From assembly GCF_900129635.1 (NCBI RefSeq), contig NZ_FSRB01000001.1, positions 5,421,501-5,485,500 on the forward strand: DNA of 64,000 bases. The letters are read 5' to 3'. This DNA is from Singulisphaera sp. GP187 (GTDB taxonomy: Bacteria > Planctomycetota > Planctomycetia > Isosphaerales > Isosphaeraceae). Position 1 is the first letter of the stretch; every line of letters starts with the position of its first letter. Both the position numbers and the translations under genes were made by a program. Shown here in pieces: positions 1 through 8,521 of the stretch. The notes under the pieces are model-generated. The model did not search any database. It saw nothing but the letters and a program-made list of their open reading frames with translations, and was not told where the DNA came from.

Positions 1-299
1 TACTGTTCGTCGACGGCCAGGGAAACCGGCACCTCTTCGAGCCAGCGGTGAGACAAGGCATTTACGCCCGGTCCCCCGACCGAGATCGTCGGGAGGGCCT
101 GGAGCGGATCGTCGTGGATCCAGCGAAAGTCGGCGACCACGCGCACCCGGAACGAGAGCGGCACCGACGACTTGGCGTTGGCGGGCCAGTTGTCGATCTG
201 CTGTTTCAGGTAGTAGGCCAAGGGGCGATCAACATCTTCGGCCCGGAGCGTGCTCCCGGTCACAATCAAGAGCATTTTGGCCGGCGGTTCGACGGCCAT
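1..299 (-). CDS. Hypothetical protein, N-terminal part, runs off the left edge
   Basis: An open frame on the minus strand starts at an ATG (299-297) and stays open to base 1. About 99 codons are visible, beginning MAVEPPAKMLLIVTG and containing LAYYLKQQIDNWPA and FRVRVVADFRWIHDDP. No signal peptide or transmembrane segment is visible, so a cytoplasmic protein is likely. The codons use G/C at third positions like the neighbouring genes, and the plus-strand ORF across the same bases reads as Arg/Gly-rich shadow. I do not recognise the family. The C-terminus lies outside the window. Confidence 0.6.
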   Translation of the reverse strand, partial: MAVEPPAKMLLIVTGSTLRAEDVDRPLAYYLKQQIDNWPANAKSSVPLSFRVRVVADFRWIHDDPLQALPTISVGGPGVNALSHRWLEEVPVSLAVDEQ

Positions 300-455
300 T
301 GAGTGGGCCTTTCTCGGGAGTCGCCGCGAGTGAGAGACAATCCGTTTAATGGAGTTAGATTATAGGGCGATCACGCGCCGGATAACAGAACGAGACCGAT
401 CTCAAGGGAGAAAAGCGGCGAAACCGGAACGGAACGGACCGGGCTCGACCCGACG

Positions 456-1496
456 TCACGGCCCTGGGTTTTCCGTGGCCCGCCATAAGGCGACCCGGCG
501 GAGGGCGACCTCGGCCGCTTGCAGTTCGTCGTCCCCTTCGGCCTCGAACTGCTGGGCGACCGCGCGGCGGCCGGCCAGCGGGATGACGCAATGGAACCGG
601 ACTTTCCCGTTCGGTTCCCCTTCGATTCCGTACCGGGAGACTCCCAACGCGGCCATTCGGCGGCGGATCTCGGCCCAGTCGGACGGCGGCCGAGGCGCTG
701 CGACCGCGAGGGCGCTGGCGTTCTTCGCTTGATCCGGGGCGGCCGCGGGTTTGGACGAGGCGGCTGCGTTCGCGATAGCGTTCGTGATTGCGTTCGTCCC
801 GAGCGACCGGGGAGGGACCGCGGCGGCGGGGGCCGAGCCGGGGGCGTCGGCCCAGCCGGAATCTTGTCCTTGTCCTTGTCCTTGTCCTTGGCCGTTGTCC
901 TTCACCTTCGCGTTGGCGGAGGCGTTGGGATTGGGATCGTTCAAGTCCAACGGGGGCAACGGATCAAGCGGTTCCAGGGGCGTCGAGGGATCCGTGGGGA
1001 GTGGCGTCGGAACTTTCGTGAGGGCGATCTCGGGGTCGCTCGACGCCTTCAGCTCGGGTGGTGCGGCACTGAACTCGGCCGACTCGGATCCGGACCCGAG
1101 CGGTCGGTCGTTCTGGGACTTGGGAGGCGTCGGGGCCGCTGGCTGGGGCCGCTGGTCGGCCGAGAATCGGGAGGCATCGGCAACCGCCGATGCGGGCTCG
1201 AGCGCGGATGCGGATGCCTTGGGGGCCTCCGGCTCCGAGGTCGGAGCGGCTGACGCGGTGGCCCCAATCGGGGCGATTGGGTCGGAGGGGATGGGAGCAA
1301 GCGGCTCCTGGCCGACCGTGCTCTTCGGGGCGGCTGCCTTGTCGGCCGCCTCATCCTCATCGTCATCACTCTCGCCGCCGCCATTCAGGTGGCTGAGGAT
1401 CATCGTCTGGGCCCACTGGAGGCCGGGACCATTGACCACGGCCCCGCCCGCGAACGAGGCCCCCACCAGCATGACAGCGAAGATCGCCTTGCGCAA
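456..1496 (-). CDS. Secreted or membrane-anchored Ala/Pro-rich hypothetical protein
   Basis: 346 residues from a TTG start (1496) preceded at good spacing by a GGGAGG ribosome-binding site. Residues 1-30 form a short basic then hydrophobic export signal or anchor (MRKAIFAVMLVGASFAGG). An acidic patch (SDDDEDE) follows near residue 45, then about 210 residues of low-complexity Ala/Pro/Ser. A compact globular tail of about 75 residues begins at PPSDWAEIRRRMAALGV. Near residue 205 a GQGQGQGQ stretch is encoded by a tandem hexamer and may vary in length. Function is unknown. The layout (anchor, flexible spacer, small C-terminal domain) suggests an envelope protein that presents its tail outside the membrane. 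Confidence 0.6.
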   Translation of the reverse strand: MRKAIFAVMLVGASFAGGAVVNGPGLQWAQTMILSHLNGGGESDDDEDEAADKAAAPKSTVGQEPLAPIPSDPIAPIGATASAAPTSEPEAPKASASALEPASAVADASRFSADQRPQPAAPTPPKSQNDRPLGSGSESAEFSAAPPELKASSDPEIALTKVPTPLPTDPSTPLEPLDPLPPLDLNDPNPNASANAKVKDNGQGQGQGQGQDSGWADAPGSAPAAAVPPRSLGTNAITNAIANAAASSKPAAAPDQAKNASALAVAAPRPPSDWAEIRRRMAALGVSRYGIEGEPNGKVRFHCVIPLAGRRAVAQQFEAEGDDELQAAEVALRRVALWRATENPGP

Positions 1497-1776
1497 GAGA
1501 GCGGCCTCCCTGCCTCATTTGTCATCTTGATAAGACGGTTGAAAATCACGGTCCGGTCGGTGGCGATCGCTCGAAAACGCAAGAAGCCGCCGTAGCAAGG
1601 CCGTGCGATCGTCCCCGAATTGAAGGGGGCCGCCTTCCTCTAGCGAGTCCCCCGATCACGGAAAGTTCGGGGCATTTGACCCGAGTCCGCCCAATCCCGC
1701 AACCCCAACTGAACCGCGGCCCTGGTCGCGCGGGGTCGCGGTGGCGGAACGGGTGGTCGGGGATTCGGCGCGTCCG

Positions 1777-3039
1777 TCAGTCCAGGGCGCTCACGATCAG
1801 GCAGGAGTTATGCCCACCGAAGCCGAAGCTGGTCGACATCGCTCGCTTCACCCCCATTTCGCGCGCGACGTTGGGGACATAGTCGAGGTCGCAGGCCGGG
1901 TCGGGAGTCTCGTAGTTGATGGTCGGCGGGACCACCCCGCGCACGCTGGCGAGGGTCGCCGCGATCAGTTCGATGGCTCCGCTCGCGCCACAGAGGTGGC
2001 CGGTCATGCCCTTGGTGCTGCTGATCGCCAGCCGGTAGGCGTGCGCGCCGAACGCCTGCTTGATCGCCCGAGTCTCGACCTGGTCGCCGACGGTCGTGCT
2101 CGTGGCATGGGCGTTCACGTAGTCGATTTCCTCGGGGCGGAGCTTGGCGTCCTCGAGCGCGTTGCGGATGGCGCGGGCGGCGCCTCGGCCGTCGGGGTGA
2201 GGTGCCGCGATCCCGTAGGCGTCGTTGGTGCGTCCGAAGCCGACCAACTCGGCGTAGATCCGTGCCCCGCGCCGGCGGGCGTGCTCGAGCTCTTCCAGGA
2301 CCAGGATCCCGGCCCCTTCGCTCAGGACGAAGCCATCGCGGTCGCGGTCAAATGGTCGACTCGCCGCTTGCGGGCAATCGTTCCGGGTCGAGAGCGAGCG
2401 GGCGGCGGCGAACCCGCCCAGGCCCATGGTGGTGATCGTCGCGTCGGACCCACCGGTGAGCATCACGTCGGCCTCGCCCCGCTGCACCGCCCGGAACGAG
2501 TCGCCAATCGCGTCGGCGGCCGAGGCGCAGGCGGAGGCCACGGCGCCGCTCGGACCCATCAACCCGAACTGGATCGCCACGATCGCCGGCGCGGCGTTCG
2601 GCATCATCTTGGGGATCACGAACGGGCTCATCCGCCGCGGTCCGGCTCGCAAGTAGGTGCCGTGCCCATCCTCGAACTCGTTGAGCCCGCCGATGCTGCA
2701 TCCCAGGATCACCCCGTGCCGATAGGGGTCGCCGATCGCCAGGTCGAGCCCACAATCTTCCACAGCCTCGATCGCCGCGTAGAGCGCGAACTGGGTGAAC
2801 CGGTCCATCCGCCGGGCGGCCCGGGGGTCGGGCAACCCCGACGGATCGAACCCCTTGACCTCGCCGCCGAACCGGACCGGGAAGGCGCTCGCATCAAACT
2901 GCTCGATCGGTCCGATCCCGCTCCGCCCCGCGCAGAGCGCGTCCCAGAACTCCCCCACCCGCGAGCCGAGCGGGTTCACCGTGCCGAGCCCGGTAATCAC
3001 CACGCGGCGGGTCTCTGCCCCTCCTGCACCGTTATTCAT
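1777..3039 (-). CDS. fabF: Beta-ketoacyl-ACP synthase II
   Basis: 420 residues, a normal FabF length. The enzyme condenses malonyl-ACP with acyl-ACP in fatty acid elongation in the cytoplasm. The thiolase-fold catalytic triad is visible: Cys171 in SACASAADAI, His311 in NAHATSTTVGDQ and His348 in KGMTGHLCG, with Lys343 beside it. The N-terminus RRVVITGLGTVNPLG is typical. The ATG at 3039 follows an AGGAG site at about 7 bases. The next gene upstream on the same strand is a MaoC-type dehydratase, a plausible pathway partner, but a 116-bp palindromic repeat lies between them and no acpP is present. Some planctomycetes carry several FabF paralogues, so a polyketide-type role cannot be excluded. 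Confidence 0.92.
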   Translation of the reverse strand: MNNGAGGAETRRVVITGLGTVNPLGSRVGEFWDALCAGRSGIGPIEQFDASAFPVRFGGEVKGFDPSGLPDPRAARRMDRFTQFALYAAIEAVEDCGLDLAIGDPYRHGVILGCSIGGLNEFEDGHGTYLRAGPRRMSPFVIPKMMPNAAPAIVAIQFGLMGPSGAVASACASAADAIGDSFRAVQRGEADVMLTGGSDATITTMGLGGFAAARSLSTRNDCPQAASRPFDRDRDGFVLSEGAGILVLEELEHARRRGARIYAELVGFGRTNDAYGIAAPHPDGRGAARAIRNALEDAKLRPEEIDYVNAHATSTTVGDQVETRAIKQAFGAHAYRLAISSTKGMTGHLCGASGAIELIAATLASVRGVVPPTINYETPDPACDLDYVPNVAREMGVKRAMSTSFGFGGHNSCLIVSALD

Positions 3040-3174
3040 GAAAAATCTCCTGAGGGACAGACTTGAGAATCACTTCGTGGTTCGATCCCAATACAGCCCC
3101 ATTCGAGGCTGCAATGAACCCGTGAGCCAGCGGGTATTCATGAGGATTGCTGATTTGAATATCTGTCGTTAATT

Positions 3175-3290
3175 GAGGCTGTAGCAAGGAAACCGGGATC
3201 TCGTTCCCACGCTCTGCGTGGGAACGAGTTTCTTCCGCGATATTCGGCCTCCGGGGCAGAGAGACGGCCCGGTTTCCTGGCGACAGACTC
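3175..3290. repeat. Dispersed palindromic repeat, family 1, copy 1
   Basis: An element of about 116 bp with imperfect inverted ends: GAGGCTGTAGCAAGGAAACC at the left, and at the right the complement of GAGTCTGTCGCCAGGAAACC. It contains an internal hairpin in which CTCGTTCCCACGC pairs with GCGTGGGAACGAG. Three more copies lie at 24103-24182 (truncated), 50640-50755 and 54398-54599. It sits between fabF and the MaoC gene and abuts the MaoC stop codon. Small ORFs across these copies are repeat artefacts, not genes. Confidence 0.8.
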
Positions 3291-3292
3291 CG

Positions 3293-3778
3293 TTAATTTC
3301 CTGGAGCAGGCCGGCGCGGAACGACGAGCTTCGCGGTCAGGACTTGCACGACCTGATCCTCCTGATTGCGCGTTTCGCTTCGAAGCGTGACGATGCCCCG
3401 ATCGGTCCGCGACCGCGATGGCTTCACCTCCAGGACCTCACTCTCGACCCGGAGTGTGTCCCCCGGTCGCGTCGGCCTGGGCCATTGGATCTCCCCACCT
3501 GCCCCGATGACGCCCCCTGCGATGGGCGCGGCGCCGTCGACGAGCAACCGCATGGTAATCGCGGCCGTGTGCCAGCCGCTCGCCACGAGCCCCTCGAAAA
3601 AGGAACCGCGCGCCGCCGCGTTGTCGAGGTGAAACGGCTGGGGATCGAACTGGCTGGCAAACGCCTTGATTTGCGCCTCATCCACGTCGTGCGATAATCC
3701 ACTTGTGAAGCGCTGCCCTACGTGGAGATCCTCAAGATAGAGTCGATCGTCCCCACCGCTCTCCAAAGGTTCCGCCAC
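3293..3778 (-). CDS. MaoC family dehydratase
   Basis: 161 residues, the usual single-hotdog MaoC length. These proteins hydrate or dehydrate enoyl-CoA or enoyl-ACP thioesters. Seen in the sequence: YLEDLHVGQRFTSGLSHDVDE at the N-terminus, then the catalytic loop FASQFDPQPFHLD near residue 40, with the Asp and His expected in the active site, and GLVASGWHTAAITMRL, a conserved helix of the hotdog fold. The tail VQVLTAKLVVPRR is also typical. It is transcribed toward fabF. The start ATG at 3778 faces the HxlR gene across about 270 bp that holds a palindromic operator candidate. Confidence 0.88.
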   Translation of the reverse strand: MAEPLESGGDDRLYLEDLHVGQRFTSGLSHDVDEAQIKAFASQFDPQPFHLDNAAARGSFFEGLVASGWHTAAITMRLLVDGAAPIAGGVIGAGGEIQWPRPTRPGDTLRVESEVLEVKPSRSRTDRGIVTLRSETRNQEDQVVQVLTAKLVVPRRPAPGN

Positions 3779-3852
3779 GGTTCACCTCGCTCAGCCGACG
3801 ATCCGGCAAAGAGGAGCCTCGGTAGGTCCCTCAACTCACATCCCCCCGCCCC

Positions 3853-3889
3853 TCCCCCCTGGGACCGCGGGCGTCCCGCCCGCCATTCC
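3853..3889. repeat. GC-rich dispersed palindrome, family 2, copy
   Basis: CCCCTGGGACCGCGGGCG followed by TCCCGCCCGC, the same hairpin-forming unit found at 13886-13920, at 58691-58720 and three times in tandem at 58766-58876. All copies are intergenic. Confidence 0.7.
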
Positions 3890-3961
3890 ATGAGAAAGCT
3901 GATGTTCGAGCCAAGACCTCTTGTGACAGCACCATTCCTTGATCGTGAGTCTCGAACCGCC

Positions 3962-3974
3962 GCAAGTGACTTGC
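3962..3974. promoter_or_regulatory. Candidate HxlR operator (6-1-6 palindrome)
   Basis: GCAAGTGACTTGC is a perfect inverted repeat around one central base, followed by an AT-rich stretch (ATAATAATAG) about 75 bp before the HxlR start used here. HxlR-type regulators often bind short palindromes next to their own gene. Binding here is inferred from position and symmetry only. Confidence 0.4.
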
Positions 3975-4050
3975 ATAATAATAGTGGCCAGGTTAGAACG
4001 AGTCAAGGATGCCTCGGCGCCGTGACGTGCGGAGAACCAAGAGACTGGCC

Positions 4051-4608
4051 ATGCAACGCAAGAGTTTCGGCAACGTGGAGTGCCCGATCGCCCGTAGTCT
4101 GGAACGGGTGGGCGAGTGGTGGAGCCTGCTGATCATTCGCGATGCGCTGCATGGATTGACGCGTTTCGATGCGTTTCAAAAGAGCTTGGGCATCGCGCCG
4201 AATATGCTGACCCGCCGGCTGAACGCTCTGGTGGCCGCTGGGCTTTTGGAGCGTCGCCGCTACAGTGAACGGCCGCCGCGCGATGAGTACGTGCTGACCG
4301 CCAGCGGCCGGGATCTGCGGCCGGTCCTCCTGGCCCTGATGGCCTGGGGAAACAAACACTTCGCTCCGGAGGGGGCGAGCGTCCTGCTCGCCGAAGCGAA
4401 CACGGGCGCGGTTGCCGACCCTGTGCTCGTCGATCGAACGAGCGGCCGCCCGATCACCGAAACCGACTATCGGCTGGTCCCCGGCCCCGCCGCCGGTGAG
4501 CGAATGCGCCAGCGCCTTGCCTCGGCCTCCCAGACGCCGTCCCCCGACCAGGACGCAAGCCCGCAAGTCACTCGCCGCCCTCGTCGTTCGGCCAAAAAAA
4601 GCGGATGA
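4051..4608 (+). CDS. HxlR family winged-helix transcriptional regulator
   Basis: 185 residues from the ATG at 4051; an in-frame ATG at 4009 would add 14 residues. The later start puts CPIARSLERVGEWWSLLIIRD close to the N-terminus, as in other HxlR proteins. The winged-helix core covers about residues 10-105: TRFDAFQKSLGIAPNMLTRRLNALVAAGLLERR, then RDEYVLTASGRDL as the wing. The Cys in CPIAR is the position used for redox or electrophile sensing in some relatives such as HypR and YodB. A 75-residue basic tail follows (TRRPRRSAKKSG). A palindrome at 3962-3974 may be its operator. Targets may be itself or the divergent MaoC gene. Confidence 0.88.
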   Translation: MQRKSFGNVECPIARSLERVGEWWSLLIIRDALHGLTRFDAFQKSLGIAPNMLTRRLNALVAAGLLERRRYSERPPRDEYVLTASGRDLRPVLLALMAWGNKHFAPEGASVLLAEANTGAVADPVLVDRTSGRPITETDYRLVPGPAAGERMRQRLASASQTPSPDQDASPQVTRRPRRSAKKSG

Positions 4609-5093
4609 CCGCTCCGCTCGATTAGGAAGAGACGGGCGGATGAGCAGAATGGGTAAGCCTGATTCGACAGGCCACCCTCTGGCGAAACGGTACGGTTCAA
4701 GAACTGCTCCGCTCCGCCCTGTTGCATTCCCGACGCAACGTGTCATTCTAAAGGGAAATGTGACGAATCGACGTTCCTGATGCTCGTGTTTCTGATATGT
4801 TAAGACCTGTTTGTTCTTTAGGTATGGATTCATTTCATCGCCTCACGTGGTGGTTCGATTGACTCTGAAGGAGAGTGGAGCCTCGGTCGGTCTGGTTTTT
4901 GGGAGCTAAGGTTTCGAGGGCATTGCGGACGGGGCTTGTGACTCGGCGTTGAGTCCGAGCCCAACGGCGAAGATGGTGGCCGTCGATGAGTGCGATTTTG
5001 AGGAATCGGGAACGAGAGCAAGGGACCCGCGCCGCTTTGAAGAAGCGATTGGGTTCGCGCGGACTTTCGGGCCGCAACTCGGGAAGACCCATC
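4609..5093. other. Intergenic region, no gene recognised
   Basis: 485 bp between the HxlR gene and the caspase gene. It contains AT-richer sequence around 4740-4850 that could hold promoters. I see no conserved coding frame, RNA fold or repeat copy. An in-frame ATG at 4986 would extend the caspase gene by 36 residues, but that extension lacks a signal peptide and reads as non-coding. Confidence 0.5.
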
Positions 5094-8000
5094 ATGGTAA
5101 TCCGTCGAATCTTGGCCGTGGCCGCGTTGTTGGGCTGGTCGGTCTCGGGCCGTGCGGAACCCGCGGCGGAAAAACCGGCCGAGCCGAAGCTGGTGCTGGA
5201 TGCCCAGGGGTTCACCAGCCGGGTCAACAGTCTCGCCTTCAGTCCCGACCGGCACCTGCTGGCCGCGGCGGGTAACGACAAGACCGTCAGGATCTTCAAC
5301 CTCGAGACGGGCCAGATCCAGGCCACGTTGCGCGGGTACGACGGCATTGGCGCCGAGGGAGAATGTGCGGCCGTTGCGTTCTCGCCGTCCGGTCGGGAAC
5401 TCCTGGTCGGCGTCCAGTCGAACACGACCGAGGGGGCGATCCGGGTCTACGACGTCGCCGACCTCGATCGGATTGCCCAGCTCCTTCCCGGGCACGATCG
5501 CGGCGGGGTGGTTCGCCTGGCCTTCTCACGCGACGGTCGTTTCCTGGCCTCGGTCGGCGCTGATGACGAGGTCCTGATCTGGGACTGGCCGACGCGCAAG
5601 GTGCGGGGGCGCGCCACGGTTCAAGGGTTGCCTGGTTATCTTGGGTTCCTGACCGAGATCCCGGTCCTGATCGCGTTCGATCGTGGCGGGGTGAAAGCCT
5701 GGTCGGCACTTCACGCCAAAGAATTCGCGAAGTTGCTCCCGGCGGAGAAAGCCGAGCTCGGAGCGCCGGCCTTGGTGCAGAAGACCCTCGGTCGCTTGAT
5801 GGCGATGGACCAGGGGATGCGTCAGGTGAAACTACCGTATGCGGGGGTCGAGGACGCTCGCTATTTGGACCTCGACGTTGGTCACGACTTGCGGTCGGGG
5901 AGCGGAACCAAGGCGGGGCGCCCCTGCTACTTCGTCGGTCTCTGGTCCGACCTTGATGGCCGCCTGGTCCGGCTCTACGAGGGGCATGGCTACGGCGTGC
6001 CGTCGCTCGCCCTCAGCGGCGACGGCGCCTGGGTGGCCAGCGGCGACCACTTCGGCGAGATCCATCTCTGGGAGGTCGCGACCGGGAAGCGCAAATCGCT
6101 CTTCAGCGGCTCCGGCCGGCGGATCTACTCGGTCGGCTGGGACTCGAACGGCCAAGGGCTCGCCTTTGGCACGAAGCCGCATTCCGGAGCACGCTGGAAG
6201 TTTAACGACTACGCCGAGCTGGAGCAGACTTTCGACCTCGATAAGCGGCGGATCCGCAATGAGATCACGGGGAACCCGCAAACCGCCATCCTTCGCGAGG
6301 GGGACCGGGAACTGGCTCCCGAGATTGCCCCCGAATGGAACGTGAACGCGCTCGCGTACCGCCGCCAAGGGCGCCGGGTGAGTCGGTACACATTCCCACC
6401 GGGCGTGATGGCGATGTGTTCGACGTTCGCCAAGTCGAGCCTGCTGGGGCTGGATGAGGCGGTGATCATCGGTCGCGATGATAATGCGATGATGTGCATG
6501 GACCTGCGCGGGATGATCGGCCGGCGCGAATTTGTCGGCCACTCCGCTCCGGTGACGGCCGTCGCCGTGTCGCCCGACGGCCGCTTCCTCGCCTCTTCAT
6601 CGATCGACCGGACGTTGCGGGTCTGGAGTCTCGCCAACCTCAAGATCTACGCTGCAGCCGACTTCGACTACTCGGCCGGGGGAATCGTCACCTACCTCCG
6701 TCCCGGCGGTTTCGCGGAGCGCGCCGGGATTCGTTATGGCGACCTGCTCTCCCGGATGGGAGGGCTCGACATGCCGACCTTGGTCGATCGCTATATCAAT
6801 GATCGCTGGCCTTTCAAGGTCGGGCAGATCGTCGATTTCGACATGTCGCGTGGGGGGAAGCCGTACCGGGCGAAGATTGAGTTGATCGCCTCGAGCGACT
6901 TCATCGAGCCCTTGATCAGCCTCTTCATCGACCATGCCGGCGAATGGGTGGCCTGGACTCCGCAGGGGTATTACGACGCCTCGCCCGGGGGAGATCGGCT
7001 GATCGGGTGGCACGTCAACGACGGCCGGGCGCGGGCGGCCAAGTTCTATCTCGCCCGCCAGTTCCGCAAGCGGTTCTACCGGCCGGACATCATCGATCGC
7101 GTGCTCGAGCTCGGCGACGTCTCGAAGGCGGTCGCCGCGGCCAACGCCGCGCGACCGCGCCAGGTCGAGATGCTCGACCTCCGCAAGGTCAGCGACCTCA
7201 AGAAGGTCGAGCCGCCGGTCGTCCGGCTGATCGAGCCCGACGCGGGCGCGCGGGTGCGCGGCGGTCGGGTCATGGTCCGGGCCGAGGTCCAGTCGCAGAA
7301 CGGCTTGCCGATCACCGAGGTCAAGATCCTCGTCGACGGACGTCCAGCCCAGGGGGGTGAGGTCGTCAGTGGCCGCGACGACACGCCCGAGCGAAGGACG
7401 GTGACCCAGGAGGTCGAAGTCCCGCATGGCAAGAGCGAGGTCTCGGTCCTGGCGATGAACAAGGAGTCGACCAGTCAGCCGGTGGCCGTCGCCGTGGAGC
7501 GGAGCGGTGGCGCGGATCCGCCCAAGCCGAAGGTCTACGTCCTTGCCGTGGGGATCTCGCAATACGCGTTGAAGGAGCTGAACCTGCGGTTCGCCCACAA
7601 GGATGCAACCGACTTCGCGGCCGCCTGGGAGGCGCAGAAGGACGTCTTCTACTCCGGGGTGGACTCTCGCTCCTTGGTCGATGGAGAAGCCTCCGCGACC
7701 CACATTCGCGATGGTCTCCAGAGGCTCGCCCAGGTGGCCAAACCTGAGGATGTCACGATTCTCTTTATGTCGTCGCACGGGATGCGCGACGCCTCGGGTG
7801 ACTACTACCTGGGGACGCACGAGATCGACCCGGACCGACTCCTGGCTACCGGCATTCCGTCCACCGAGTTTATTCGCCAGGTTGCCAAGCTGCCGTGCAA
7901 GGTTCTCATCTTCGTCGATACCTGTCACAGCGGCGGTCTGGGAGCGAAGCTGGTCGACGACCCGCTTCGCGAGCTGGTCTCGGACGAGGTGGGGGCGATC

Positions 8001-8297
8001 CTGTTTGCCTCGTCCACCCCGCGCGAGGAGAGCCTCGAGTATCCCAAACTCAAAAATGGCGCGTTCTCCAAGGCGATTCTCGACACCCTTCAGGATTCCG
8101 CCAGCGACCTCGATCAAGACGGCAAGCTGACGATCACCGAACTCGACTACTGGATCGACAACCGCGTGCAGAAATTCACGCGTGGCCAGCAGCATCCGAC
8201 CACGCACAAGCCATCCACGATTCCGAATTTCGCGATCTATAAGTTCACCAAGCCCGAGGTTCCCTCGAGCCGTTCCGTGCCGGGAGACAGGCCATGA
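5094..8297 (+). CDS. Secreted WD40-repeat protein with PDZ-like, Ig-like and caspase (C14) domains
   Basis: 1,067 residues from the ATG at 5094, chosen because a GGAAG site precedes it and MVIRRILAVAALLGWSVSGRAEP is a clear signal peptide. WD40 units occupy about residues 35-530 (for example VNSLAFSPDRHLLAAAGNDKTVRIF, in pieces, and VTAVAVSPDGRFLASSSIDRTLRVW). A PDZ-like segment follows (GGFAERAGIRYGDLL), then an Ig-like part near 710-800 (VRLIEPDAGARVRGG). The C-terminal caspase domain starts near residue 812 (KVYVLAVGISQY), with catalytic His in MSSHGM (about 893) and Cys in DTCHSGG (about 943), both intact. The fold is that of orthocaspases, which cleave after basic or acidic residues. Export suggests it acts outside the cytoplasm. 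It leads a same-strand cluster with two repeat proteins and a kinase. Confidence 0.88.
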   Translation: MVIRRILAVAALLGWSVSGRAEPAAEKPAEPKLVLDAQGFTSRVNSLAFSPDRHLLAAAGNDKTVRIFNLETGQIQATLRGYDGIGAEGECAAVAFSPSGRELLVGVQSNTTEGAIRVYDVADLDRIAQLLPGHDRGGVVRLAFSRDGRFLASVGADDEVLIWDWPTRKVRGRATVQGLPGYLGFLTEIPVLIAFDRGGVKAWSALHAKEFAKLLPAEKAELGAPALVQKTLGRLMAMDQGMRQVKLPYAGVEDARYLDLDVGHDLRSGSGTKAGRPCYFVGLWSDLDGRLVRLYEGHGYGVPSLALSGDGAWVASGDHFGEIHLWEVATGKRKSLFSGSGRRIYSVGWDSNGQGLAFGTKPHSGARWKFNDYAELEQTFDLDKRRIRNEITGNPQTAILREGDRELAPEIAPEWNVNALAYRRQGRRVSRYTFPPGVMAMCSTFAKSSLLGLDEAVIIGRDDNAMMCMDLRGMIGRREFVGHSAPVTAVAVSPDGRFLASSSIDRTLRVWSLANLKIYAAADFDYSAGGIVTYLRPGGFAERAGIRYGDLLSRMGGLDMPTLVDRYINDRWPFKVGQIVDFDMSRGGKPYRAKIELIASSDFIEPLISLFIDHAGEWVAWTPQGYYDASPGGDRLIGWHVNDGRARAAKFYLARQFRKRFYRPDIIDRVLELGDVSKAVAAANAARPRQVEMLDLRKVSDLKKVEPPVVRLIEPDAGARVRGGRVMVRAEVQSQNGLPITEVKILVDGRPAQGGEVVSGRDDTPERRTVTQEVEVPHGKSEVSVLAMNKESTSQPVAVAVERSGGADPPKPKVYVLAVGISQYALKELNLRFAHKDATDFAAAWEAQKDVFYSGVDSRSLVDGEASATHIRDGLQRLAQVAKPEDVTILFMSSHGMRDASGDYYLGTHEIDPDRLLATGIPSTEFIRQVAKLPCKVLIFVDTCHSGGLGAKLVDDPLRELVSDEVGAILFASSTPREESLEYPKLKNGAFSKAILDTLQDSASDLDQDGKLTITELDYWIDNRVQKFTRGQQHPTTHKPSTIPNFAIYKFTKPEVPSSRSVPGDRP

Positions 8298-8521
8298 CAT
8301 CGCGGCCCGCCTTTCGGGTTGATATCCAGGGTTTTGCAACCCGTCGTTTCCCCCTCGGGATCCGGCCTTCCCAGGAGTGTTGTGTCGTCGTCTCGCTCGT
8401 CCCCGCGTCAGAGGGGCTGTGGCCGACGCGATGACACAACGCCTTGCCAGCGCCGTATCTCTTGGCGACGAGGCGTTTGCCTCTCGCTCTGACCTTGAAT
8501 CCTCCCGCGGGAGCCATCGCG

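Noticed and set aside
751..1530. 259-codon plus-strand ORF antisense to the Ala/Pro-rich protein
   Set aside because: The minus strand has a good ribosome-binding site, an export signal and a structured C-terminus; the plus frame is Ala/Gly/Ser low complexity.
3075..3110. GGTTCGATCCC resembling a tRNA T-arm
   Set aside because: No acceptor, D or anticodon stems can be drawn around it.
6597..8339. 580-codon minus-strand ORF
   Set aside because: Shadow of the caspase gene; no domain pattern and no ribosome-binding site.
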